From the NCBI GenBank assembly GCA_963711095.1, contig CAVQCX010000030.1, positions 186,001-250,000 of the forward strand: a stretch of 64,000 bases of DNA, written 5' to 3'. This DNA comes from CAVQCX01 sp963711095. GTDB taxonomy: Bacteria > Pseudomonadota > Gammaproteobacteria > Chromatiales > Chromatiaceae. This document shows, piece after piece, positions 33,433 to 42,988 of this stretch. The notes under the pieces are model-generated. The model was not told the origin of the DNA and did no database searches. It worked only from the letters and a program-made list of their open reading frames with translations. The translations under genes were made by a program, and so were the position numbers. Within the stretch, counting starts at the first letter, position 1. Each line of letters opens with the position of its first letter.

Positions 33433-33861
33433 ATGATGAGTGACACAGACGAGCTACGTGCGATCGGCCGCCTGTATCAGAGGATGGCGATGGCCGCGAT
33501 CCTGGGCGACGCCCCAGCCTATGCCGCGTGCTACGCCGAGGATGGCGTCCTGCTGCCCCCGCACGATGGTCCGATACAGGGCCGGGGCAAGGTCCAGGCG
33601 TGGGCCGAAGCCCTGTTCGGGACCTGGAACATGAAGGGCCACCGGGTCGCGATGGACGACCAGAGGGTCGGGACCACCGTCGCTTTCAGCCGCTACCGCG
33701 GCATCGGAGACTTCGTGGCGAAGGCCGACGGTGCGGTGGTGCCCTACGATCTCAAGTACATGGATACCCTCGCTCGCCAGCGCGACGGATCATGGCTCAT
33801 CGCCTGCCACATGTGGAACAGCAGCGTGCCCGGCTCCAGTGTGTGGACCAAGGAGGCATGA
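33433..33861 (+). CDS. SnoaL-like (SgcJ/EcaC type) protein
   Basis: 142 residues of the cone-shaped NTF2/SnoaL fold: IGRLYQRMAMAAILGDAPAY then AACYAEDGVLLPPHDGPIQG, and WLIACHMWNSSVPG at the end. The family includes isomerases and many proteins of unknown role. It starts at ATG 33433 behind GGAGAT. It stands alone. Confidence 0.8.
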   Translation: MMSDTDELRAIGRLYQRMAMAAILGDAPAYAACYAEDGVLLPPHDGPIQGRGKVQAWAEALFGTWNMKGHRVAMDDQRVGTTVAFSRYRGIGDFVAKADGAVVPYDLKYMDTLARQRDGSWLIACHMWNSSVPGSSVWTKEA

Positions 33862-34367
33862 GGCCCTAAGTGGAGCGACGATCACCTGTAGCCCGCACAT
33901 CTCACCGGCCTGGTGTTGGGGCGCGTCATCTCGCCGCGGCGTTTGGATTGCACATCAGAGCGGAGATGACCTGGCCCCTCTGGACGGGCGCCCGACCCTG
34001 TAGGAGGCCAGCCCTCTGGCCGATCCTGCGCCGGGTAAGGCACCGCTCGTCCGTTGCCCGCCGCGACGCGATCTGCACATCGCGGCCCTTCGGGCTGGAA
34101 CGGCCCAGGGGTTGAACGACTTTGGAGGACGGGCGAGGCGAATCGGAGCGCCCACATCGAGCAGACCGGTTCATCGCCCTCGATGGCGGTCAGGTCCTCT
34201 TCGACCCCGCCCTTGTCTCCCAGCAGCCGCGTAAGCTCCACGTAGATCTCCCAAGACGCGTTGCGGGCCAGGTTTCACCTCGGCGGTCGATGGGACGATA
34301 ATCGATCGGTGTCCGACCGCGTTCCCGCGGGCCAGCCGCGACCAGCCCCGACCAGAAGGAGCTACTG
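33862..34367. other. Spacer before the TIR cluster
   Basis: No complete gene. On the minus strand a stretch near 34120-34260 reads NASWEIYVELTRLLGDKGGV then EEDLTAIEGDEPVCSMWALR; it looks like a fragment of a real soluble protein, but I cannot name it. The promoter of the TIR cluster should lie near the right end, but no clear boxes were found. Confidence 0.4.
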
Positions 34368-35572
34368 GTGCCCACCCCTATCCAGATCGTGTTGATCCGC
34401 GACCGTTCCAAGCCGGAGTCCGAGCCCTACCGGGACGCCCTGCGCCTCGCCTTCGAGGGCTCGGGCGCCGATCCCAAATCTCCCGCCGCTTATCTGGACG
34501 ATGCCGTGGATCTGCAGATTCAGGTACTGGAGCCGGACTTCGAACACGGGAATCCCTCTATCGAGCGTCTGTTGGGAGCGGCCCATCAGCACCTTGATCG
34601 TGGAGATCCACCCCCTGCCGCGTAGCGACGAGCCGCTGGGCGGCTCGACGTGCTGAAGGAGAAACTCAAGGAGAAACTGAAGGAGGGACTGGGGGACGAG
34701 CAGTCGGTCGAGGATCATCTGGTGACAGTCGACATCCCCGACGCGCAAGGACGGCTGGCGAGAAGCAGCTCGAGAGCCAAGGCGCGGACGAGGTCGAGCC
34801 GACCCTGATGCCCGTGGTCGCGGCGTTGCGTGCCATGGAGAAGGCGCGGCTGCTGCTGGCCGCCGCGGTTGGGATCGACCAGTTCGGACCGATCAAGTTC
34901 TTCATCAGCCACGCCAAGATCGACGGCATCCCCATGGCGTTGTCCCTGCTCGGGCTGATGCGTCGCATCCGAGAGAACGCGCACGGGGGGTTCAAATCCT
35001 TCTATGACGTGGAAGACATAGAGCCTGGCAGCAACTGGCGCGAGGTGCTCGAGAACAACGCCCGCAGCTCGGTGCTCATCGTGCTGCGCACCGAGGAGTA
35101 CGAGAAACGCTACTGGTGCCGCCAGGAGTACCTGTGGGCCGAGCAGATGCGCTGCCCGATCCTGGTGGTGGACCTGCGCACCCGGCCTTACCAGGAGGGG
35201 GCTCGGCTGCCCTTCGGGCCCGCCCCGCAGGTGCATGTGCACGACGGCAACCTGATCCGCGTGCTGCTGCATGCGGTTGCCTGCCACCTGCGTCCCTTGC
35301 GGCTGGAGGCGCGCATCCGGCTCGCCGAGTCCGGTTCCAGCTCCAACCCTATTCCCGAGCGGATCGTGCTCCCGCGCCATCCCAGCGAGATCTCCCTGCA
35401 CAGCACGGTGACCGAGCTGCGCGGGAAGACCCCCAGGGTGCAAGAGGCGCAGATCGTCTACCCCAATCCTCCCTTGCACCAATTCTCTCTCGATGCGATG
35501 CAGGCGATCCTGAGCGACGATGTGCTGAAGATCAGCCTGATCACCCCCGACCAGCTGGAGGAGCAGCTATGA
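34368..35572 (+). CDS. TIR-domain protein (three apparent frameshifts)
   Basis: About 401 residues after one removal and two additions of single bases (near 34595, 34640 and 34760). The N-terminal part begins MPTPIQIVLIRDRSKPESEP and includes a charged helix (LKEKLKEKLKEGLGDEQS). The TIR domain (about 170-290) has IKFFISHAKIDG, FKSFYDVEDIEPGSNWREVL, VLIVLRTEEYEKRYWCRQEY and ILVVDLRTRPYQ. The Glu in WCRQE is the position of the catalytic Glu in NAD-cleaving TIR enzymes. The C-terminal 100 residues are unknown. The stop overlaps the SLOG gene start. Both ends and the operon overlap are intact, so sequence error is more likely than decay. Confidence 0.75.
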
Positions 35573-36456
35573 GCGGCGCCCCTGATCCAATCGTCTCGGT
35601 CGGTATCTCGGTGTCCGCCTCCGAGGATTCCAAAGCCCTGGGCTTCGACGACCGGGTGATCAATCGCCTCACCATCCGTATCGCCGAATTCTTCCTGTTC
35701 AAGGGCTGGCGCGTGATCTTCGGCCACGACTGGCGCGAAGACGGCGTCATGCGCGCCGTCGCCCAGCTGGCCGAGACTGCCGCCTCCGGTGGCCGATTGA
35801 GCGACCTGGGCGCGCCCAAAGAGCACATGCTCAACCTGGTCCCTACCTACACCAGCGGCCCCCTCGACCAGAGCGCCCGGCGTGCCGCCGCTGCCTCGGG
35901 CGGCGTCTTGCGGGTCGAGGCGATAGCCGATTACTTTAAGGCCCCATGGGGGATCGTCATGCCCGACGGATGGCAGCGCGACCGCAACAGCGAGCTCTGG
36001 GTGTTGCGCGATGCCCTCACGCGGCTGCTCGATCCGGGACTCCGTATCTGTCTAGGTGGCAGGACCGGCGGCTACACGGGCCGGCACGCGGGCATAGCCG
36101 AAGAGGCATGGTTTGCCGTGCGCTACCGCAAACCTCTCTATCTCATCGGCGGTCTGGGAGGCGCCACCGCCGCGGTGGCCGATGCGTTGCAGGGTCGGTC
36201 CGGCGAGCCCGGCCGGCCTGATCCGCTTGCGCCGTCGTCAAAGGACCCGCTCAGCGGAGCAGCCGAGCGGCTCGCCGACTTGATAGAGCTACCTCGGAAG
36301 GGCCTTGCTGCCGACTTCGCCTCATTCGGGATGGACCGGCTGTGCGAAGGCAATGGTCTGGAGAGAGACGAAAACCTTGCCTTGTTTGAGATGACCGACA
36401 TTGAGACTGCCCTGTCCCTGATCCGGAAGGGTGCCCGGAAGGTACTGCGACCGTAA
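35569..36456 (+). CDS. SLOG-domain protein
   Basis: A 295-residue Rossmann-like protein of the SLOG (Smf/LOG) superfamily, in the version found in conflict systems. It opens VGISVSASEDSKALGF, has the KGWRVIFGHDWREDGVMRAV element, and near residues 161-205 shows LGGRTGGYTGRHAGIAEEAW then KPLYLIGGLGGATAAVADAL, the glycine-rich nucleotide-binding core. SLOG proteins bind or cut nucleotide-derived ligands; in Thoeris a SLOG domain senses the TIR product. It overlaps the TIR gene by four bases and lies 8 bases before the TIR-NACHT gene. The functional pairing is inference. Confidence 0.78.
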   Translation: MSGAPDPIVSVGISVSASEDSKALGFDDRVINRLTIRIAEFFLFKGWRVIFGHDWREDGVMRAVAQLAETAASGGRLSDLGAPKEHMLNLVPTYTSGPLDQSARRAAAASGGVLRVEAIADYFKAPWGIVMPDGWQRDRNSELWVLRDALTRLLDPGLRICLGGRTGGYTGRHAGIAEEAWFAVRYRKPLYLIGGLGGATAAVADALQGRSGEPGRPDPLAPSSKDPLSGAAERLADLIELPRKGLAADFASFGMDRLCEGNGLERDENLALFEMTDIETALSLIRKGARKVLRP

Positions 36457-36464
36457 TCCTGCCC

Positions 36465-39261
36465 ATGGACTCGGCAGCACCCGCAACCGCCCAGCTGTTC
36501 ATCAGCTACGCCCGCAACGACGGCGTCGGGCTGCCGTGGGCACGCCGCATCCGCTCGCGTCTGGAGCAGGCGGGCTATGCCTGCTTCCAGGACGAGGAAG
36601 ACATGGCTCCCGGCCCTTTCCCCCCGCAGCTTGCTGCCAATATCGAGCGGGCGGACTGGCTGCTCTGCGTGGTCAGTCGCGGCGTCCATGACAGCCATTG
36701 GGTCGGGGAGGAGATTGCCCACGCCGTGAAGAAGGGCAAGCCCATCATTCCCCTGCTGGTCGAGGCCGGGGTCGAGCCGCCCTTCGGTATCGCGAGCCCC
36801 CAACGCATTGACTTCACCCAGGGAGAGACGGAGGCCTGGGCCAAGCTGCTCGGCTGGCTCGAAGGTCAGAGCAGCCCGCGCCGGCGGCTGGAGCTGGCCT
36901 ATCTGCAAGAGGTGATGTTCCGCCGCTTGGGCCTGCAGCGCACTCTGCCGCTTTATACCGAGTTGGCCGCGGACGAGTACCGGCATCGCAGCCTGGCCCG
37001 GGTCCTGCCCGGGGCCTGCATGGACATGGATTTCTCTCTGTTGCGCCGCCTCGCGCCACTAGGCGCAACCCGCGAGGCCGAGCGCTTCGACGATGTGCTC
37101 GAGGCCCTGCGCAAGGCACCGCGCCTCGCGGTGCTGGGGGAGCCGGGTGCGGGCAAGAGCTTCGCCCTCATGCGTATCGCTGCGGAGCAGGCGCACCGGG
37201 CGCTCAACGATGCCGCCGCAGCCCTGCCGCTGTTCGTCCCCCTCAAGGAGTGGGTGGACCCCAATCAGCCTTTGGACGCGTTCATCGCCGGGCACAGCGG
37301 GGTACTGAGCCGTCAATGGCCGGCCCTGCTGGAGGAGCGTCGGCTCCATGTCCTGCTCGACGGTCTCAACGAGCTGCCCACCGCCCAGCGGGCGGACAAG
37401 ATGGTGTCCATCCGCCGTCTGGCCCAGGACCCGCGCCTGCCCGTGGTGGTGGTGAGCTGTCGTCGCGACGACTTCGTCGGCGACCTGCACCTGGACCTCG
37501 ACACCTTGGACATACGTCCCCTGGACCCGCCGCGCATCCACACCTTCATCTCCCGTTATCTGACGGCCCTGGACCCCGAGAATGGAGCAGGCCTTGGCGA
37601 TGCCTTGTTCTGGCACCTGGCCGGCGGTGAAGAGGTGCAGGCCACCTGGGAGGTCTGGCGCTCCGCCGGCGCCGCCTTCGAGCAGTTTTGGACCGTGGAT
37701 GATCCCGAGAAGGAGTTGCCGGACGTTTACCAGAAGATTCGGGTGGAGAGATCGGCCCCGGCGGCAAGCACGTTCAGGACCCCCGAAGCCTGCTCCGCCT
37801 CGCGGCCAATCCCTTTCTGCTGCTGATGATGGTGGAGGTAGGCGCCGGCGCCGAGGCCCGCCTACCCGACAACCGTGCCCGCCTGTTCGGGGCCTTCGTC
37901 GGCTTTCTGCTGGCGCGGGAGAACGGACGCCATCGCAGCACGGACCAGGTCGATCACCCGGGTTTTCAGGGACTGGAGGCGGCCCTCGGCGCGCTCGCCT
38001 GGGCCTTACAACGCCAAGCCGGTGGGCCTGACAGCGTCCAGCTTGCCCTGCCCATCGAGGATCTGGATGGCTTGCTGAGCCCCGAGCAGCTCAGGCTCGC
38101 AGTGGCCGCCAGTCTGCTCGAGGCCGATCAGACGGTGCGCTTCACGCATCAGCTGCTGCAGGAGTACTTCACCGCCTTAGGAATGCGCGCGAAGATCGAG
38201 CGGCGCCAGCTCCGTGCCGAGGACCTCTGGCCGCCTGACCGCTGGTGGCAGCGCACCGGCTGGGAGGAAGCGACGGTCTTCATGGCCGGGCTGGACCCGG
38301 ACAATCCGGTTTTCCTGACCGCCTGGCTGGCCGATGCCCAGCCACTGGTCCTGGCGCAGTGCCTCGCCCAGAGCGGCTGCCGGGCCCTGAGCGCCGAGGA
38401 GATGGCCGAGTTGCGATTACAGGTGCGCTGGCGCGAGCGTATCGACCCCGAGGCCGAGTCCTGGGAGCGCGCGCCGGAAGCCCGCCAGGGCGTGGCGTTA
38501 GCCCTGGGGCGCCTGGGACTGGACGATCGTAAAGGGATAGGTCTGGGCCTGGACGGTCTGCCCGAGATCGACTGGGTGGACATCCCGGGCGGGGAATTTC
38601 TCTACGGTGAGAACAAGGAGTCTCGGCATCTTGGAGCTTTCCGCATTGCCCGCTACCCCATCACCAACGCCCAGTATCAAGCCTTCATCGACGCGGGCGG
38701 CTACCGCGAGGACCGCTGGTGGCAGGGTCTTGCCGAGCGCATCGAGTCGCCCAGAGACCCTTCATGGACCGAGCCCAACCGCCCGAGAGAGACGGCGAGC
38801 TGGTACGAGGCGGTGGCCTTCTGTCGCTGGCTCTCTGCGCAACAGGGAGCGCCCGTCCGCCTGCCCACCGAGGGGCAATGGGAGCGGGCCGCCCGCGGTA
38901 CCGAAGGACGGGAGTATCCCTGGGGGGACGGCTACCGGCCGGGTATGCGAACATCGACGAGACCTGGCGAGAGGCCGGCCCGCACAAGCTGGACGAGACC
39001 TCGCCGGTGGGACTCTATCCCCAGGGGGCCTCGCCCGAGGGCGTGCTGGACCTGGCCGGGAACGTCTGGGAGTGGTGCCTGAACGAATACGAGACGCCAG
39101 AGAGGATCGACGAGGACGGAGACGCGGCTCGGGTGTTGCGCGGCGGCTCCTGGCTCAATAGTCCAGACTTCGCCCGCGCGGCCATCCGCGTCAGGGGCAA
39201 TCCCGTCGTCCGCGACAACTACATCGGGTTTCGGGTGGTGTGTTCTGCCCCCATCCGCTGA
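36465..39261 (+). CDS. TIR-NACHT-type ATPase-FGE/C-type-lectin-fold sensor (two apparent frameshifts)
   Basis: About 932 residues once two single missing bases (near 37745 and 38943) are restored. Domains: TIR at about 9-130 (LFISYARNDG, YACFQDEEDMAPG, WVGEEIAHAV with the likely catalytic Glu); STAND/NACHT ATPase with Walker A GEPGAGKS (about 224-231), Walker B HVLLDGLNEL (about 296-305) and LAANPFLLLMMV; a helical arm; and a C-terminal FGE-sulfatase/C-type-lectin fold from about 703 (WVDIPGGEFLYGE, RLPTEGQWERAARGTE, GVLDLAGNVWEWCLNEYE, RGGSWLN, IGFRVVCS). The last 35 residues match the layout of retroelement-diversified variable regions. It is the likely sensor-effector of the cluster. Confidence 0.82.
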
Positions 39262-39337
39262 GCACGGGTCCTCTGACCCTCTGTTCTCTGGCTTTTCTGT
39301 CCTCTGTGAGGGTGTTCGCTCGGTAAAGGGTGCAGGG

Positions 39338-39500
39338 CTATCGCCTGGGACCGTCAGGCCCCCATACGAAGCGGCCCAGGACGTGCTGGCGCAGGCCCCA
39401 GCTGTCGGCGTAGCGTACGTGGTTGATCCAGCCCTGCACACTCGCGTCGAATACCGCAAAGCTGATCTCTCCCCGCTGCCAGGCGTCGAAGCGCTCGACC
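39338..39500 (-). pseudogene. C-terminal tail of a DGR-like reverse transcriptase
   Basis: The minus strand reads LLVERFDAWQRGEISFAVFD followed by ASVQGWINHVRYADSWGLRQ and HVLGRFVWGPDGPRR before a TAG. The S-x-x-x-W-x-x-H-x-x-x-A-D-x-x-G-L-R pattern is the end of reverse transcriptases of the diversity-generating-retroelement kind. The catalytic part is missing, cut at an inverted repeat near 39509. No template repeat was found by eye. It lies 80 bases after the FGE-fold gene. Confidence 0.55.
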
Positions 39501-39508
39501 AATAAAGT

Positions 39509-39545
39509 CAGAGCCCTTAAACTCCCTCTTCGTAAAGGGTTCTGA
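39509..39545. repeat. GTCAGAGCCCTT inverted repeat
   Basis: GTCAGAGCCCTT (from about 39509) and AAGGGTTCTGAC (to about 39545) form an imperfect inverted repeat around a short spacer. A related, better palindrome is at 52498-52558. It marks the truncation point of the reverse transcriptase fragment. Confidence 0.65.
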
Positions 39546-39706
39546 CCGATTTTCCCAGTCTCGCAACCTGCAGCCTACCACCCGGGTCATCCAGCCTCCA
39601 GGATTTGTCGTTATTTCAAGCGGTTGCCGAACGGACCATCCTTAAGTTAGTGCCATTCGGGTCAGACCCCTTTACCTACGATGGGCGTCCTCGTAGGCCC
39701 TTCGCA

Positions 39707-39774
39707 CACCGCCAAGTGCGGGACCCGCATGCTAGGTGCTGTGGGGAGGGCCGGCTAAACACCCGCCCTTGCCC
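39707..39774 (+). ncRNA. Remnant of a group II intron 3' end (domains V and VI)
   Basis: CACCGCCAAGTGCGGGACCC followed by GCATGCTAGGTG folds as a domain-V-like hairpin (TGCGG/CCGCA inside, CACC/GGTG outside, with a bulge). GGGGAGGGCCGGCTAAACAC then CCGCCCTTGCCC fits domain VI. The pattern resembles the ACCGCC...ACCCG...GGTGGTGTGGG ends of bacterial group II introns. No intron protein is attached. Confidence 0.45.
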
Positions 39775-39783
39775 GTTTACCGT

Positions 39784-40581
39784 TCATCTTTTTCTCTCTG
39801 CGAAGTATGAGTCTGCCCCATGAAGCACGATCCCATCATCATCTGGAGCTTCAGGATAGCGCTGGCGAGGAATATTGCGAAAATTGATGGGAATATTGAT
39901 GGCGGCTGAACCACTACCAACTATGAGATCTGTCAAGTTGATATGTGGGATGGAAAAGCCTGGATCAACATCCCACGTAACCATAAATGCCAAGGGCATA
40001 AACTTGAGAACCGAGATAACCAGAGGCGGAGCGCCCCACCTCACAAGGTAACAGCATCCACGGATCGAGATTTGATCCCAGTACGGATACGGCCAATAGT
40101 AAATTCCGAGCTTTTCGGGAACTTGTGCTTTGGCATCTAACACGAAATCGGCAACCGCGTCACCCATTTCACCGCGGGGAAACCGTTCTACCCCGATCGC
40201 CAATATGTGCCCGGCGACTGCGCGAGCAACCAGCCCCGGTCGAACACGGAAGTTGGCCATGGCTGGCAGATTTATCGGGCTACGGAGATATTCTGAGACA
40301 GAGTTAGCAAACGATACCAGCTCAGGGTCGCAAAGGGTGCCAAGAACATCTCGGTTGCAGACCTCACAGAGGCTACGAAACTTCACGCCTTGCTGAAATT
40401 GCCGACCTCTGGTTCGTTCCCCAGGCCTAGCGCCCAATGAATCGACGAGCCTGTGCAGCTGCATTCGAGGAAATCGATTTGTGCCTTTAGGCGGAACGTG
40501 ATCCGAAGTGAGCTTTGCAGAGACTCCACTAATGTTGCATCGGCCAACTTTCGGACCGCGTGTCACCACTAATGGCATCAA
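39784..40581 (-). CDS. HNH-like zinc-binding protein
   Basis: 265 residues. Near the N-terminus, CNISGVSAKLTSDHVPPKGT, with CEVCNRD about 50 residues later, has the C..G..LTxDHVPP...CxxCN spacing of HNH-type endonuclease or zinc-binding domains. The rest is a globular region (VARAVAGHILAIGVERFPRG, YYWPYPYWDQISIRGCCYLV) without a known name. It starts at ATG 40581. The codon usage is less GC-rich than in the neighbouring TIR cluster, suggesting separate acquisition. It may be a nuclease of a defence or mobile element. Confidence 0.65.
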   Translation of the reverse strand: MMPLVVTRGPKVGRCNISGVSAKLTSDHVPPKGTNRFPRMQLHRLVDSLGARPGERTRGRQFQQGVKFRSLCEVCNRDVLGTLCDPELVSFANSVSEYLRSPINLPAMANFRVRPGLVARAVAGHILAIGVERFPRGEMGDAVADFVLDAKAQVPEKLGIYYWPYPYWDQISIRGCCYLVRWGAPPLVISVLKFMPLAFMVTWDVDPGFSIPHINLTDLIVGSGSAAINIPINFRNIPRQRYPEAPDDDGIVLHGADSYFAERKR

Positions 40582-40797
40582 TCGCTCCCGCGAACCCCAA
40601 AGTGCCGCAGTCGACCCGAAGGAGACTTAGGTTCGGCGCCCCAGCGGTACGATGCGATGCGTTCCGTCAGAACCAGAGCGGACCGGAATAGCCCACAGGG
40701 CTACGCGCCACCCCGCCCCAATCGCGCCCGCACACCCCCGGCGCGCGGTCGGCATGCCCATCGTAAGCCGCCGCGCACCACACCAACGCTGACTTAC

Positions 40798-41505
40798 TCA
40801 GTCGTCATCTTCTTCAGGCGCATCGCCTTCTTCCGCGTCCGGATTTTCATAAAGATCCACGTTATCGGGATCCTCGGCCCCGCGGCCATTCCAAGCGAGG
40901 TCCGGCCTTTGGCGTTCCTCCTCCTCCGCGAGGTCCGCTTCCAAACTGCTGTTCCTCACCATGAACTCCGGGAAGAAGTCCCGCGCCATCTCCTGCGCCG
41001 TTGGCTGCGCGTCCGCTTCTCGCAGGCGCGCGCGCATGACTGGCGTCAACAGCATGAAATTGAGGTTGTCACCGTCGCGTCCGTGCGCCCGGATCAGTGT
41101 GAAGCCTGCCCCTTCGCATGCCATGCAATCGGCGGCGGCGTCCTTGACGATGGCGCCGTGGTTGTCGTGTTGACACGCGCTGCACGGGACGACGTGCGTG
41201 TACCACCACGCCTTACAGGGACTGCCCCCGCCTGCGGGATGATATGAACGGTGGGTCAGCACAAACTGGCGCTCCCGGGCGAGCCTCCCCAGCTCCTCCG
41301 GCGGCACGTAGGTAATGCGGTACTTGAGAATCAGCGGCTGACGCTCGTTGAGCCAGGTTCGCACCCCGTCCATGGTGGGGAGTACCACCGCGTTGTCCTC
41401 GGCGACCTGAATGAACGCCTTCGTGTAATTTAAGCCACTGGACTTCTGAAACGCGCGTGCACGTTCCTTGGCGGTCCGCCAACTGATGCCGGTTGGGAAT
41501 AGCAT
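40798..41505 (-). CDS. Hypothetical protein with a CxxC zinc-ribbon pair
   Basis: 235 residues behind a good GAAGGAG. The N-terminal 60 residues (MLFPTGISWRTAKERARAFQ, then KAFIQVAEDNAVVLPTMDGV) resemble plasmid- or element-borne proteins. A central CSAC and CMAC pair could bind zinc. The C-terminus is very acidic (EEGDAPEEDDD). No function can be named. Its location between HNH-like DNA and debris suggests a mobile origin. Confidence 0.65.
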   Translation of the reverse strand: MLFPTGISWRTAKERARAFQKSSGLNYTKAFIQVAEDNAVVLPTMDGVRTWLNERQPLILKYRITYVPPEELGRLARERQFVLTHRSYHPAGGGSPCKAWWYTHVVPCSACQHDNHGAIVKDAAADCMACEGAGFTLIRAHGRDGDNLNFMLLTPVMRARLREADAQPTAQEMARDFFPEFMVRNSSLEADLAEEEERQRPDLAWNGRGAEDPDNVDLYENPDAEEGDAPEEDDD

Positions 41506-42667
41506 GTGTCGTCTCCTTCGGGTCGTGGAGTCCTCGATGCTCCGACACTATGACTCCCCGAGCCCAGAGGTTGGACGACAGGAGGAACGACGCAAGGTCG
41601 TCAGTGGTGCCGGTCCCGCCATCGCAGGGGACCGTTTCTCGGAGAGTCGGCTCGCACCCAGCCGTTGCGCAGATACTACCGCCCCCCTTCGCGCCCGGCA
41701 ATCCCCGCCACGGCAAGTTCCTCGCTCCCCATCCCGACGGCAAGGCCAGGCGGCTTCCCGAGTACGCCGGGTCCGAACTGCGTCGCGCAGCACCGCCCGC
41801 CTGTTCTGTGCAAGTCTGCTCTTGGCCGATCTCAGACATTTGACCCGACGCGCGCGCCGTGTGGGTGGCGGGCTTTCCCGTGGCTGCCTGGCTAAGGCCT
41901 GCCGAGGGGGAGGGCCTACAGGCGGCTTGCAATCCACGCATCGATGACGGCGGCCGCCTCGTGCCAGGCGAGCGAAGGTCGCAGGGTCGGGGGCTCGATC
42001 GCTCCAGCGGAGCCCAAAAGGCCAATCGGGACACCCACCCTATGGGCACCCACGTGGGGGGCGGGCTCAATAGTCGGGGTCGGGAAAGGGGTGCAGCAAT
42101 CCTCAGCGGTGCGCATCTGGCACGAGGCCGCTCGCGGGCGGTTGTCGCCAAAAGGCGACGACTTCCCGCGCCGTGCTTGCTCCGGCGGCATTACCGGGGT
42201 GTGGGGTGCAAGAAACGCCGATGACATCCCAGGTTTTGCTTGACAGGATCTGGCCGACAGGAGCCATTCAGGTTTGTCTAATATTCGCCATTGCTGAAAG
42301 ACCGCTTTTGACCCGGACCAGTGATCCTCATGGCACGAGATGTCGAGCCCCTGCACCCTGTCCGGCCTTGACGCGAAACGGCGGTACTCTAAACTTTCAA
42401 GGGGCCAGGATCTTGCTTCCGGGGGAGGAGCAGGAGTCCGGCGGATTGCTTCCTCGCTGTTACGGGGACACCGAGACACGCCAATCTGGCATTCGAAGGA
42501 AGCCCGAAGTGGCGGGGCGCGCTTCTAGCCGTAGGATGGTGTTTCTTGCACAGGGGAGGCGAAAAGGAGACTCTTGAAGGGACTGCGCGATGACGATGTC
42601 CGCGATGGCCCTTTTTAGCCGAAGCGACTGCCTCGTAGAAATACGCGGCTTTGAAAAGGAGGATACC
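41506..42667. other. 1.1-kb stretch without a recognised gene
   Basis: Open frames on both strands have low-complexity, Arg/Pro-rich products and no start signals. A strong nested hairpin lies at about 42133-42171 (GCGGG...GTCGCCAAAAGGCGAC...CCCGC). The 42300-42450 interval has a more protein-like minus-strand frame (LESLEYRRFASRPDRVQGLD), which I cannot identify. Confidence 0.4.
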
Positions 42668-42988
42668 GTGAACCTTAGCCGACTGAAGAAATGCACGCGC
42701 CTATTTGTGGCCGTCTCGTTGATGTTGATCGCCGGGGTGGGACCATTCGCCGCTAGTGCTGCACCGATGGACGCGCCAGCGCAATTGCCTCATTCGATCA
42801 ATCCGAAATTCACGTTGATTCACGGCAAGATGTGCGGCAATAAGGACGTGCTGGGGAAAGCTGCTTGCGAAGCCGCTGCTCTTAATGCTTTCCCAGGATA
42901 TAGAATCACGTGCACGGCGACTAACGTCAAGCTTGATAAGGACTGCAAAGTCACCGAGGCAGATTGTAGTTGCACTGGAACGCGTTAA
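42668..42988 (+). CDS. Small secreted cysteine-rich protein
   Basis: 106 residues from GTG 42668, placed 7 bases after AAGGAGG. A Sec signal peptide ends FAASAAPMD. The mature part (about 78 residues) has six cysteines: MCGN, AACEA, ITCTA, KDCKV and CSCTG. The spacing suggests disulfides in the periplasm or outside the cell. No family recognised. The neighbouring DNA is debris, so it is isolated. Confidence 0.7.
   Translation: MNLSRLKKCTRLFVAVSLMLIAGVGPFAASAAPMDAPAQLPHSINPKFTLIHGKMCGNKDVLGKAACEAAALNAFPGYRITCTATNVKLDKDCKVTEADCSCTGTR

Noticed and set aside
39262..39783. A DGR template repeat copy of the sensor's last 120 bases
   Set aside because: I compared the spacer by eye and found no near-copy with adenine differences, so the template is absent here or lies outside the window.
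41506..42600. Several 100-190-codon frames on both strands
   Set aside because: Arg/Pro/Ser-rich, without start signals or similarity; the region was kept as unassigned.
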